Below are positions 1-6,515 of a stretch of DNA of 8,150 nucleotides, one piece after another. Within the stretch, counting starts at the first letter, position 1. Each line of letters opens with the position of its first letter. The stretch is from DATAFO01 sp046728015. GTDB lineage: Bacteria; Actinomycetota; Thermoleophilia; Solirubrobacterales; 70-9. The translations under genes and the position numbers were made by a program. A model generated the notes under the pieces. The model saw only the letters and a list, made by a program, of their open reading frames with translations, did not search any database and was not told the DNA's origin. The stretch is from positions 1 to 8,150 of the forward strand of contig JBKPDQ010000123.1 of the NCBI GenBank assembly GCA_046728015.1. The letters are read 5' to 3'.

Positions 1-343
1 GATCGGCCCGGAGGACCGCAGACCGTGCTAGGGCCGCCCCTCGGGTCGCGAGCTCCAGCAGGTAGGTCTTGTCGAGGTTCCAGCGGACGAGCGCGGGGGG
101 ATTGAACGTGAAGGCGGGATTGAGGCGCGCGAGCCAGTGTCGATACAGGTCGGGCGCCGTGTGGTAGTCCCAGGCGGCGCGCAGGATGATGGCGCCGGGC
201 TGCGAGAACGGATCAAACGGGCCATTCCATGGGGCGACCTCCACCGTGCTCCCACGACGTTGCAGGGCGGTGGCCAGGCATTGGTCACTGATCGACAGAT
301 CGGGCCAGGTGGCGCACGTTACCAGGACAATGCGCTCAGCCAT
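1..343 (-). CDS. ATP-grasp family protein, RimK/DcsG-like (N-terminal part only)
   Basis: This is an open frame from ATG at 343 to the left edge, giving 114 residues with no stop; the C-terminus lies outside the window. The N-terminus begins with a beta-strand pattern, AERIVLVTCATWPDL, followed by a region rich in aromatic residues (LRAAWDYH, residues 54-61) and then NPPALVRWNLDKTYLLEL (81-98). This order resembles the pre-ATP-grasp part of RimK-like ligases of the type related to the cycloserine-pathway enzyme DcsG, where an N-x-x-x-x-x-R-W-N-x-D-K-x-Y-L motif precedes the nucleotide-binding fold. Such enzymes join a carboxylate to an amine using ATP, but the substrate cannot be told here and the catalytic half is missing. 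It starts 45 bases after the permease 2 stop with no obvious terminator between, so it may be co-transcribed. No good ribosome-binding site precedes the ATG; no other in-frame start was seen nearby. Confidence 0.75.
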   Translation of the reverse strand, partial: MAERIVLVTCATWPDLSISDQCLATALQRRGSTVEVAPWNGPFDPFSQPGAIILRAAWDYHTAPDLYRHWLARLNPAFTFNPPALVRWNLDKTYLLELATRGAALARSAVLRAD

Positions 344-388
344 GAGGGAAGCAGTCCCGCCGCCTCTTGTCCAGCGTGGCGGTCGCCG

Positions 389-1315
389 TTACGGGACGTC
401 CGGCATGCGCACGTCGCGCGGCTCGAGGAACGCGGGCGAGCCCGGGTTCGCCTGCGCTCTCCCCCGCCGTCGGGCCAGGATCCTCGCGATCAGCCCATGG
501 CTCGGGGCCAGGAGCCAGACCAGACCGAAGACCCCCGTCGCCACGAGGACGATGGTGCCGCCGGCGGCCACATTCGCGTGAAACGAGAGCACCAGCCCGA
601 TGACGCCGGACACGGCCCCGATGGCCGCACTCAGCCCGAGCATGACCCGGAGCCGGTCCGTCAACAGTCGCGCGGCCGCCGCGGGGGTGACGAGCATCGC
701 CACCACGAGGATGTTCCCCACGGCGCTCAGCGAGACGACAATCGTGAGCGAGATCATTGCAAGCAGCAGCAGGTTCACCCAGAACACCGGCACGCCCATG
801 GCCTGCGCGGCCTCGCGGTCGAAGGCGACGAGGAGCAGCTCCTTGTGAAAGAGGATGAGCAGCCCGAGCACCAGGCCCCCGACCGTCGCGGACAGCGCGA
901 TGTCGGTCGTGGTCACGCCCAGGACGTTGCCGAACAGGAAGGCGGCGAGGTCCCGGGAGTAGTTCCGCGTGGTGCTGATCAGCACCACCCCAAGGGCGAA
1001 CGAGCCCGCGAACAGGACGCCGATGGCAGAGTCTTCCTTGACCCGCCGTGTCGTCGCGAGGACGACGATCGAGGCGGAGGTCAGGAGCCCAAACGCGAGC
1101 GCTCCCCAGAACACGCTGTACCCCAGGAGGAAGGCGATGACCACCCCTGGGAAGATCGCGTGGGAGAGGGCGTCTCCGATGAAGGAGAGTCCCCGGAGGA
1201 CCACGTAGGTGCCGATCGCGCCGGTGACCGCCCCCATGAGGATCACCTCGATCAGCGCGCGCTGCATGAACGCGTGCGCGAACGGCTCCACGAGCCAGTG
1301 GACGATGGTCTCCAT
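389..1315 (-). CDS. Metal ABC transporter permease 2 (ABC-3 / TroC-MntB-ZnuB type)
   Basis: The 308-residue integral inner-membrane protein forms the channel of a zinc/manganese importer. Many hydrophobic segments alternate with short loops across residues 20-275, matching the 7-9 helix plan of the family. Family signatures are visible: LRGLSFIGDALSHAIFPG (40-57) after the first helices, AIGVLFAGSFALGV (97-110), and the cytoplasmic AFDREAAQAMGVP (164-176), the probable coupling segment to the ATPase. A helix with MLVTPAAAARLL (207-218) also matches. The C-terminus (281-308) is a polar cytoplasmic tail. The ATG overlaps the TGA of the ATPase gene by one base (TGATG), so translation is probably coupled; no strong ribosome-binding site is seen. 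An in-frame start far upstream at 1543 would lie inside the ATPase gene and is rejected. It is much closer to classical SitC/TroC/MntD proteins than permease 1 is. Metal specificity cannot be read from the sequence. Confidence 0.95.
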   Translation of the reverse strand: METIVHWLVEPFAHAFMQRALIEVILMGAVTGAIGTYVVLRGLSFIGDALSHAIFPGVVIAFLLGYSVFWGALAFGLLTSASIVVLATTRRVKEDSAIGVLFAGSFALGVVLISTTRNYSRDLAAFLFGNVLGVTTTDIALSATVGGLVLGLLILFHKELLLVAFDREAAQAMGVPVFWVNLLLLAMISLTIVVSLSAVGNILVVAMLVTPAAAARLLTDRLRVMLGLSAAIGAVSGVIGLVLSFHANVAAGGTIVLVATGVFGLVWLLAPSHGLIARILARRRGRAQANPGSPAFLEPRDVRMPDVP

Positions 1316-2211
1316 CACTCGTGCTCGCGCCCGAGGGGTTCGTGGACGTGATGATGGTGCGGGTGCTCGACCGGGTGCGGGGCATGGGGCGGATGGGAAG
1401 CGGCTTGAGGCGGGATCACGGTGGCCGCAGACCCGGCCGGTCCCAACATGATCACCGGACCGCCGTACGTTTCGGCTAGAATCGCGGCCGTGTACGTCTC
1501 CTGCGTCGGCCCGTAGGAGACCAACCGTTGATTGAGGCAGCACAGGCAGTCGCAGGCGCAGGAGGCGTTGACGAGATCATGCGTCGCGAGCAGGACGATC
1601 TTGCCCGTGTGGCGTCCGCGCTCGATGATCGTCCGGAGCACCTCCTGGGTCTGCGCGTCGATCCCGTTGAACGGCTCGTCGAGCAGCAGGACGTCGGCCT
1701 CCTGGGCCAGGGCCCGGGCCACGAAGACGCGCTGTTGCTGCCCGCCCGAGAGCTGGCCGATCTGCGTGCGACGCAGCTCCCACATCCCCACCTGGCGCAG
1801 CACCTGCGCCACGAGGAGGGTATCGGCGGCGCCCGGCCGCCGGAGCCAGCCGAGATGCGGGTAGCGTCCCATCATCACGACATCCCATACGGTGACCGGG
1901 AAATCCCAATCGACGACCTCGCGCTGGGGGACATAGGCGATGCGAGACCGCATGCTGGCCGACGGTCGATCGAACAGGGTCACCGACCCGTGCACGATCG
2001 GGACGATGCCGAGGATCGCCTTGAGAAGCGTGCTCTTGCCGCCACCATTCGGCCCGATGATGCCGATGACCTGGCCCCGTTCGATGCGCGCATTCACACC
2101 CTGCAGGACGATCTTGTGCTGATAGGCGACGGCCAGGTCTCGGATGACCAGACTCTGGCCATCGCCATCCGTCACCTTCCCGAGCGACCGATCACTCATG
2201 ACCAGGTCCAT
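1315..2211 (-). CDS. Metal ABC transporter ATP-binding protein with His-rich C-terminal tail
   Basis: This is the cytoplasmic ATPase that powers metal import, and the only ATPase in the cluster. In the 298-residue product the Walker A motif is GPNGGGKST (53-61), the Q-loop is YVPQRE (93-98), the ABC signature is LSGGQQQR (154-161), Walker B is VLLLDEPF (174-181) and the switch histidine is H211, so the site looks intact. The body matches ZnuC/MntB/SitB. Two oddities stand out. Five cysteines lie at 218, 220, 222, 224 and 225, just after the switch histidine. The tail at 273-297 holds ten histidines, including four in a row at 285-288. ZnuC proteins are often about 250 residues, so the tail is an extension. 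The start at 2211, 17 bases after the SBP2 stop, has AAGGA upstream at only 3 bases; ATG 2199 is an alternative. A GTG at 2271 would overlap SBP2 and is unlikely. Confidence 0.95.
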   Translation of the reverse strand: MDLVMSDRSLGKVTDGDGQSLVIRDLAVAYQHKIVLQGVNARIERGQVIGIIGPNGGGKSTLLKAILGIVPIVHGSVTLFDRPSASMRSRIAYVPQREVVDWDFPVTVWDVVMMGRYPHLGWLRRPGAADTLLVAQVLRQVGMWELRRTQIGQLSGGQQQRVFVARALAQEADVLLLDEPFNGIDAQTQEVLRTIIERGRHTGKIVLLATHDLVNASCACDCLCCLNQRLVSYGPTQETYTAAILAETYGGPVIMLGPAGSAATVIPPQAASHPPHAPHPVEHPHHHHVHEPLGREHE

Positions 2212-2228
2212 CCGTCCTTGCGGATCCT

Positions 2229-3134
2229 TCACTTCAGGGCGTCGGCGATCTTCCGGGCGTTCGCCAGCCACATCCCCTCGACCGTCTCCGCCCCGCTGCC
2301 CGCCGGCCCCAGCGAATCACCGTAGAGGTCCGCGACGATCTTCACCCCGGCTTCCTTGGCCAAGGTCTCGGCCAGCTTGGGATTGACGTTCGATTCCGCG
2401 AAAATGGCCTTCACCTTCTCCCGTCGGATGGTCTGGAGCAGCTTCACCGTCTCTCCCGCCGAGGGCTCGGCCTGCGTCGACACGCTCGGGATGACCGCGC
2501 CCACGGTCCTGAGTCCGAAGGCCTTCGCAAAGTATCCCAGGGCGTCGTGGTTCGTTACCAGCTTGCGACTCCCCACCGGGATCTCGTTGAGGATCGCCTG
2601 CACCTGCACGCGCGCTTCATCGAGCCGCTTCTTGTAGGCGGTGGCCTTGGTCTCATAGTCCGTCTTGTGCGCCGAATCGACCCGGACCAGCGCGGCGACG
2701 ATGTTGTCGACCATCTTCTTGGCGTTGGCCGGATCGTGCCAGACGTGGGGGTCGTCGACCATTTTCCCGTCCTCTTCCCCTTTCTGGAGGCGCACCCCCC
2801 GGGTCACTGTCGCGACGGTCGCCCGCTTCCCCGCCTTCAGGGTCCGATCTAACCAGTCGTCGAGGCCGATCCCGTGGCGTAGGACGAGGGTGGCCCCTTC
2901 GACCGCGACCAGGTCGCTGGCGGTGGGTTCGAACTCGTGCGGGTCGACGCCCGCCGGGATGAGTCCCTTGAGCTCGATCAGGTTCCCGGCCACCGCACTT
3001 GTCAGCGCGGCGATCTGGGCGGTCGTGGCGACCACCTTGAGCCGGTCCGCCGCGCGCGATTGCCTGGCGGCGACGAGTGACAGGACGACGGCGAGAGCCA
3101 CGAACCACATGGGAACGCGCAGATGACGTACCAT
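2229..3134 (-). CDS. Metal ABC transporter substrate-binding protein SBP2 (ZnuA/TroA family)
   Basis: The 301-residue periplasmic binding protein delivers zinc or manganese to the permease. A signal peptide covers about residues 1-29 (basic start, hydrophobic 9-22, likely cut after SRA). The cluster A-I fold shows in order: VVATTAQIAALTSAVAG (34-50), VDPHEFEPTASD with H66 (63-74), DDPHVWHDPANAKKM with H130 (127-141), TNHDALGYFAKAFGL with H196 (194-208), PSVSTQAEPSAGE (216-228) and DLYGDSLGP with D273 (269-277). The canonical set of three His plus one Asp is therefore complete. His at the third position is typical of zinc-type members, whereas Glu is usual in manganese-binding PsaA. It lacks the long His-rich loop of enterobacterial ZnuA and has only a short charged stretch (118-127). 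The ATG overlaps the permease 1 stop by one base (TGATG), with AAGGAG 7 bases upstream. Its position next to the ATPase and permease 2 suggests those as its main partners. Confidence 0.95.
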   Translation of the reverse strand: MVRHLRVPMWFVALAVVLSLVAARQSRAADRLKVVATTAQIAALTSAVAGNLIELKGLIPAGVDPHEFEPTASDLVAVEGATLVLRHGIGLDDWLDRTLKAGKRATVATVTRGVRLQKGEEDGKMVDDPHVWHDPANAKKMVDNIVAALVRVDSAHKTDYETKATAYKKRLDEARVQVQAILNEIPVGSRKLVTNHDALGYFAKAFGLRTVGAVIPSVSTQAEPSAGETVKLLQTIRREKVKAIFAESNVNPKLAETLAKEAGVKIVADLYGDSLGPAGSGAETVEGMWLANARKIADALK

Positions 3135-4018
3135 CACACGGCTCCTTTGCCGGTCACCGCCGGCTCGGGGGTGGGAGGTGCGGCGACGCGGCCGCGTCCG
3201 GCACCGCGAAACTGCGTGACGACGGACCAGAACAGCAGGGCGAGCCCAAACACGCAGGCCACGGTGGCGCCCGTGGGCAGGTCGAGCGTGGCCGAGGCCA
3301 GCATGCCGATCAGGCTCACGAGCGCCCCGAACGTCCACCCGACCAGGAGCCGCGTGGCCATCGTCCCGCCCAGGACAAGGCCCGCCAGCGCTGGCACGAT
3401 GAGATAGGAGAACACGAGTAAGACCCCGGCGACCCGCACCGAGCTCGTCACGACGAGCCCGAAGGAGGCGTAGAAGAGGAAGTCCCACCACCGCACCCGC
3501 CACCCATCCCGAAACGCGGTCGCCGGATCGGTCGAGATCAGGAAAAACGGCCGCCGGCAGAGCCAGTGGAACACCCCCATCGCGGCGTACAGCACCGCCA
3601 CCGTGGCGACGTCGGGTCCCCGGACGGTGAGAATGCTGCCGACCAGCATGCTGCGGAGGTGTTCCGCGCCGTGCGGCACTCGGTCCACCAGTAGAATCGC
3701 CGCGGCCGCTGAGACCGCATACACGACCCCGATCACCGCTTCCTGGGACACCTGGCGCCTCCGCGTGCGCGTGAGCGCGAGCACGAGGGCGCCGGCCATC
3801 GTGGCCGCGAGGCCGAACCAGTAAGAGAGAGGATGGTCCGCGTCGATCCCGACGAGAGACGCGGCCGCCGCGCCGAGCGCCGCGATCTGGGCCAGGGCGA
3901 TGTCCACGAACACCACCTCCCGGGCGATGACGTGGATCCCCAGATAGGCGTGAATCCCCGTCAAGACGAGACACATCAGAAACGGTGCCCACATCAGCGC
4001 GACGAGGTCGGCGGTCAT
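3134..4018 (-). CDS. Metal ABC transporter permease 1 (ABC-3 family, divergent)
   Basis: This 294-residue polytopic inner-membrane protein is the second channel subunit of the cluster. Hydrophobic stretches at roughly 8-29, 35-57, 66-83, 93-111, 136-152, 180-215, 222-242 and 247-269 suggest the family's usual 7-9 helices. The N-terminal motif GIHVIAREVVFVDIALAQ (27-44) replaces the LRGLSFIGDALSHA motif of permease 2 but fits the same position. REVVFVDIALAQIAALG is a recognisable version in ABC-3 permeases. The loop HPLSYWFG (62-69) may face the periplasm. The C-terminal 24 residues are polar. AGGAG lies 6 bases before the ATG; a longer in-frame start at 4174 would lie inside SBP1 and adds a low-complexity Pro/Ser/Arg segment, so it is rejected. 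The gene follows SBP1 by 22 bases and has no ATPase of its own, so it presumably uses the ATPase at 1315-2211. Confidence 0.93.
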   Translation of the reverse strand: MTADLVALMWAPFLMCLVLTGIHAYLGIHVIAREVVFVDIALAQIAALGAAAASLVGIDADHPLSYWFGLAATMAGALVLALTRTRRRQVSQEAVIGVVYAVSAAAAILLVDRVPHGAEHLRSMLVGSILTVRGPDVATVAVLYAAMGVFHWLCRRPFFLISTDPATAFRDGWRVRWWDFLFYASFGLVVTSSVRVAGVLLVFSYLIVPALAGLVLGGTMATRLLVGWTFGALVSLIGMLASATLDLPTGATVACVFGLALLFWSVVTQFRGAGRGRVAAPPTPEPAVTGKGAV

Positions 4019-4040
4019 GGCCGTCTCCTGGCGTCCAGGC

Positions 4041-4958
4041 TCAGCGAAGCGCCTGGGCGAGCGCGGTGACGTTGAACTCGAACATGTCCAGGTACGAGGT
4101 GGCGGGCTTGCTCGCACCGACCGCCGGTGCCAGGGCGACGGCGCGGATGCCGGCGTCCTGGGCCATCCGTTCAACCAGGCGCCGGTCGGCCCAGGGCTCG
4201 TACACGATCGCCCGCACGCCGTGGGCCTTCATAGTGCGGATCAGCTCGGCGACATGCGTCGGCGAGGGAGGAATGCCGGGGCGATCCTCCACGGTGCCCG
4301 CCGAGACCAACCCGAAGCGGTGGAGAAAGTAGACCCAGGTGTCGTGGTATGTGACCACCTGAGCACCACGGGACGGGGCCAGGGCCGCCCGCCAGCGCGT
4401 CATCGCGGCATCCAGCCGGGCGAGGAACTCGCGGCGTTGTGCCTCGAACGTGCCCCGCTGCTCGGGGGCGCGCCGTGCGAGCGCCTCCAGGATCGTGGCG
4501 GTGACCGTGGAGGCGTTCGCCGGATCCAGGGTGTAATGCGGGTTCCCCTCGGGGTGCACATCGCCGCGCGAGCGGTCGACCGGGCCCTGGGGGATTCCCA
4601 GCACCGAGATGCCCCGGGAGGCGTCGACATGGCCGGGCTGTCCCCGGAACAGGGTGCCATTGCCGGCGCCCTGCAAGAGCGGCTCGACCCAGGGATCCCC
4701 TTCGATGCCGTTGCGGATGAGGAGATCGGCGCGGCGCAGCTTGACCATCAGGCTCGGCCGGATCTCGATGTCGTGCGGGTTCTGGTCGCCGCGCGCGAGG
4801 ACGTCGACCTCGACGAGATCACCGCCGACGGCCTCGGTAAGCGCCTTTAGGTCCGGGAGCGAGGCGACGACGCGGATCTTGCCGGCGGCGTGGCCGCGCT
4901 CGACCACGCCGCCGAGGGCGACGAGGCCGGCGATCAGGACGGTGACGAGACGTCGCAT
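4041..4958 (-). CDS. Metal ABC transporter substrate-binding protein SBP1, divergent ZnuA-like
   Basis: The 305-residue periplasmic metal-binding protein has a signal peptide at about 1-25 (MRRLV start, hydrophobic 5-18, likely cut after GHAA). The family landmarks are IRVVASLPDLKALTEAVGG (28-46), NPHDIEIRPS with H62 (60-69), GNPHYTLDPANAS with H141 (139-150), TYHDTWVYFLHRFGL with H205 (203-217) and a final LDMFEFNVTALAQAL. Where the usual fourth ligand stands (the D of an LDPLG-like motif), this protein has LAPAVG with A277. Three His are kept but the acidic ligand is absent or supplied elsewhere; E254 in VYEPWAD and H135 are visible candidates. The chosen ATG has GAGG 9 bases upstream. A GTG at 4973, adjoining the porin stop, lacks a site of its own and covers that element. 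It pairs by position with permease 1. Its sequence differs greatly from SBP2, so it is not a recent duplicate. Confidence 0.93.
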   Translation of the reverse strand: MRRLVTVLIAGLVALGGVVERGHAAGKIRVVASLPDLKALTEAVGGDLVEVDVLARGDQNPHDIEIRPSLMVKLRRADLLIRNGIEGDPWVEPLLQGAGNGTLFRGQPGHVDASRGISVLGIPQGPVDRSRGDVHPEGNPHYTLDPANASTVTATILEALARRAPEQRGTFEAQRREFLARLDAAMTRWRAALAPSRGAQVVTYHDTWVYFLHRFGLVSAGTVEDRPGIPPSPTHVAELIRTMKAHGVRAIVYEPWADRRLVERMAQDAGIRAVALAPAVGASKPATSYLDMFEFNVTALAQALR

Positions 4959-4967
4959 CGCACGAGT

Positions 4968-4971
4968 CCTC
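4968..4971 (-). promoter_or_regulatory. Ribosome-binding site deciding the SBP1 start
   Basis: GAGG on the minus strand lies 9 bases before ATG 4958. It overlaps the competing GTG at 4973-4971, which itself has no purine-rich element upstream, so the ATG is preferred. Confidence 0.6.
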
Positions 4972-4973
4972 AC

Positions 4974-6407
4974 TCAGAAGGGATGGGCCGGATGGGCCCC
5001 GAGAATGAACGTCGCCTGGAGGAAGAGTTCGTTCAGGGTGTCGGGCCCGGCGCCGAACTCCGAGCGGTTGGTGTACTTGTACCCCAGACGGAATCGGAGG
5101 AACTCGGACGGCATCCAGACGACGTAGGGCTCGAGCGCCCACTCGTGCCCGGGCTGGTTCGGGTATTCGGTCCAATCGTAGCGGAGGCCGAGTAGCCACT
5201 GTCGCCAGGGCTGCACATCCGCCCAGACGTAGTACCCGTAGGCGTCTCGCTTCTCGAAGGTGGTCTCGGCCGGCTCTTGCCGGACGCGCCGGCTCAGCGC
5301 CGCGCTGGGTTCGCCGCCCTCGCCGTTCTCCGCTCCGCTGCCGACTTTGCGGTGGGCGAAGAGGAGCTCGCCCCCGACGGTGAGCAGCGCATGGCGCCAG
5401 CCGGCCGGCGTGTACTTGTACTTGGCGTCAATCCCCAGGTAGCTCGCGCGCGGCCCCTCGGCGGTGCGCCCGTACAGGCCCGAGGCGCCGAGCTGCACGG
5501 CACCCCAGGACTCGAAGTCGAAAAACGTTCGCACGCGCGCGGACCACAGTGGGTCCCGCAGGCTTCCGTACCCGAAGGCGTCCTCGTTGTCGCCGTCAAA
5601 GATCCCGACGATGGCTTGGAGATACACGGGAAGCGGGGCGACCCAGACCACTTCGACCCCATTCTCGGTCAGGCCCTCCTCGCCAAAGAACTGGGTGAGG
5701 ACGTCCGGGGAGTCCGGCTGCGGTCGGTCGTGGAGATGGAACTCATTGAGGAGCCCAAACCGGAGTCGCTCGCGCCCCCCCTTGACCTGGAAGCCCCACG
5801 GCAAGCTGATGAGCTCCAGGTAGGCCTCGGCCAAGCCGAACTCCAGCGCGCGCTCGCCGCCCTCGAACTCCTCAGCCGCTTCGAGGATGACCGCCGCCCG
5901 CGCGTAGGGGTCGACCTGGCCGAAGAACGACAGTTCGATCTCCCGCGGAAAGATCCGATTCTCGCGCCCCGCGAACGTTCCGACCTGATCCTGCTCCACA
6001 CGGGCGGAGGTAACGTTCGCGATGAAATCGCCCACAATGCCCATGTCGAACAGAAACTGGCCCCGTCGCGTGGGCGGAGTTGCGGTGCCCGGTGCCTCCG
6101 GTCCCGGCGGGACCTGCGCGTAGAGCGAGAAGGGCGCGTGCGGCCGCGCCCACTCGAACAGGCGGGGGAGGGTCAGCGCGGGTTCCCCGGAGCTCGGGGG
6201 CGCCGCCGCGATCTGCGGCTTCGCCTCCAGTCGTTGAAGTCGCTCGGTCAGACTGTCGATCGCCTTCTGGTACTGCTCCTGCATCGACTTGAATTGCTGC
6301 TGGAGCTGTTCCAGCTCTCGCCGCAGGGTCTCGGCCTCCTGGGCCGACGCCGTCGAACCGATCAGCACCACGCCCAACGCGAGGCAGAGCGCGAGGACCG
6401 TTCGCAT
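4974..6407 (-). CDS. Outer-membrane porin-like beta-barrel with N-terminal coiled coil
   Basis: The 477-residue protein has a clear signal peptide (MRTVLALCLALGVVLIG, likely cut after ASA at about 22). A coiled coil follows at 25-63, rich in Gln and Glu with heptad Leu, then a Pro/Ala linker (67-80). From about 115 to the end, alternating amphipathic strands form a barrel that finishes in a terminal Phe, the usual outer-membrane sorting signal. Visible conserved-looking motifs are FPREIELSFFGQVDPYAR (153-170), NEFHLHDRPQPD with an H-x-H pair (221-232) and FGEEGLTENGVEV (241-253). Barrels with this layout occur beside zinc ABC transporter genes and are sometimes labelled zinc-regulated outer-membrane receptors; no TonB box or plug domain is seen here, so a porin is more likely. 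GGAGG lies 6 bases before ATG 6407; an in-frame start at 6458 would add 17 residues before the signal peptide. The SBP1 ATG follows 15 bases after the stop. A role in outer-membrane metal passage is inferred from context. Confidence 0.85.
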   Translation of the reverse strand: MRTVLALCLALGVVLIGSTASAQEAETLRRELEQLQQQFKSMQEQYQKAIDSLTERLQRLEAKPQIAAAPPSSGEPALTLPRLFEWARPHAPFSLYAQVPPGPEAPGTATPPTRRGQFLFDMGIVGDFIANVTSARVEQDQVGTFAGRENRIFPREIELSFFGQVDPYARAAVILEAAEEFEGGERALEFGLAEAYLELISLPWGFQVKGGRERLRFGLLNEFHLHDRPQPDSPDVLTQFFGEEGLTENGVEVVWVAPLPVYLQAIVGIFDGDNEDAFGYGSLRDPLWSARVRTFFDFESWGAVQLGASGLYGRTAEGPRASYLGIDAKYKYTPAGWRHALLTVGGELLFAHRKVGSGAENGEGGEPSAALSRRVRQEPAETTFEKRDAYGYYVWADVQPWRQWLLGLRYDWTEYPNQPGHEWALEPYVVWMPSEFLRFRLGYKYTNRSEFGAGPDTLNELFLQATFILGAHPAHPF

Positions 6408-6413
6408 AGTGCG

Positions 6414-6418
6414 CCTCC
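6414..6418 (-). promoter_or_regulatory. Ribosome-binding site deciding the porin start
   Basis: GGAGG on the minus strand ends 6 bases before ATG 6407. It supports the start that opens directly on the signal peptide over the in-frame ATG at 6458. Confidence 0.75.
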
Positions 6419-6448
6419 GTTCGAGGTCCGTCGTCGAGTGACCGAGTC

Positions 6449-6469
6449 CGGACCGCACAACAGTCCGGG
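6449..6469 (-). other. Inverted repeat in the porin leader region
   Basis: CCGGAC and GTCCGG form a perfect 6-base stem around a 9-base loop, in the 108-base gap between the small-protein stop and the porin ATG. There is no T-run on either side, so it is not a standard intrinsic terminator. It could be a leader hairpin, an operator or a processing site that separates repressor expression from transporter expression. With G+C this high, a 6-base stem can arise by chance. Confidence 0.4.
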
Positions 6470-6515
6470 CTACACGGTCAGGTTTGTGATCGAATCGAGA
6501 CGCGACGCGGACGGG

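Noticed and set aside
344..388. Terminator between permease 2 and the ATP-grasp gene
   Set aside because: Only a short GGGA/TCCC pairing is visible, with no T-run on the transcribed strand.
137..1351. 404-codon open frame on the plus strand
   Set aside because: It runs opposite to the permease 2 and ATP-grasp genes, has an Arg/Asp/Glu/His-rich composition without a fold pattern, and arises from G+C-rich codon bias on the other strand.
336..1385. 349-codon open frame on the minus strand in another frame of permease 2
   Set aside because: Arg/Gly/Ala-rich and without membrane segments; the overlapping frame encodes a clear ABC-3 permease.
1528..2325. 265-codon open frame on the plus strand over the ATPase gene
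   Set aside because: Antisense to a gene with all ABC ATPase motifs; composition is that of a shadow frame.
3135..3992. N-terminal extension of SBP2 into the permease 1 gene
   Set aside because: The extension is low-complexity Arg/Gly sequence; the signal peptide and AAGGAG place the real start at 3134.
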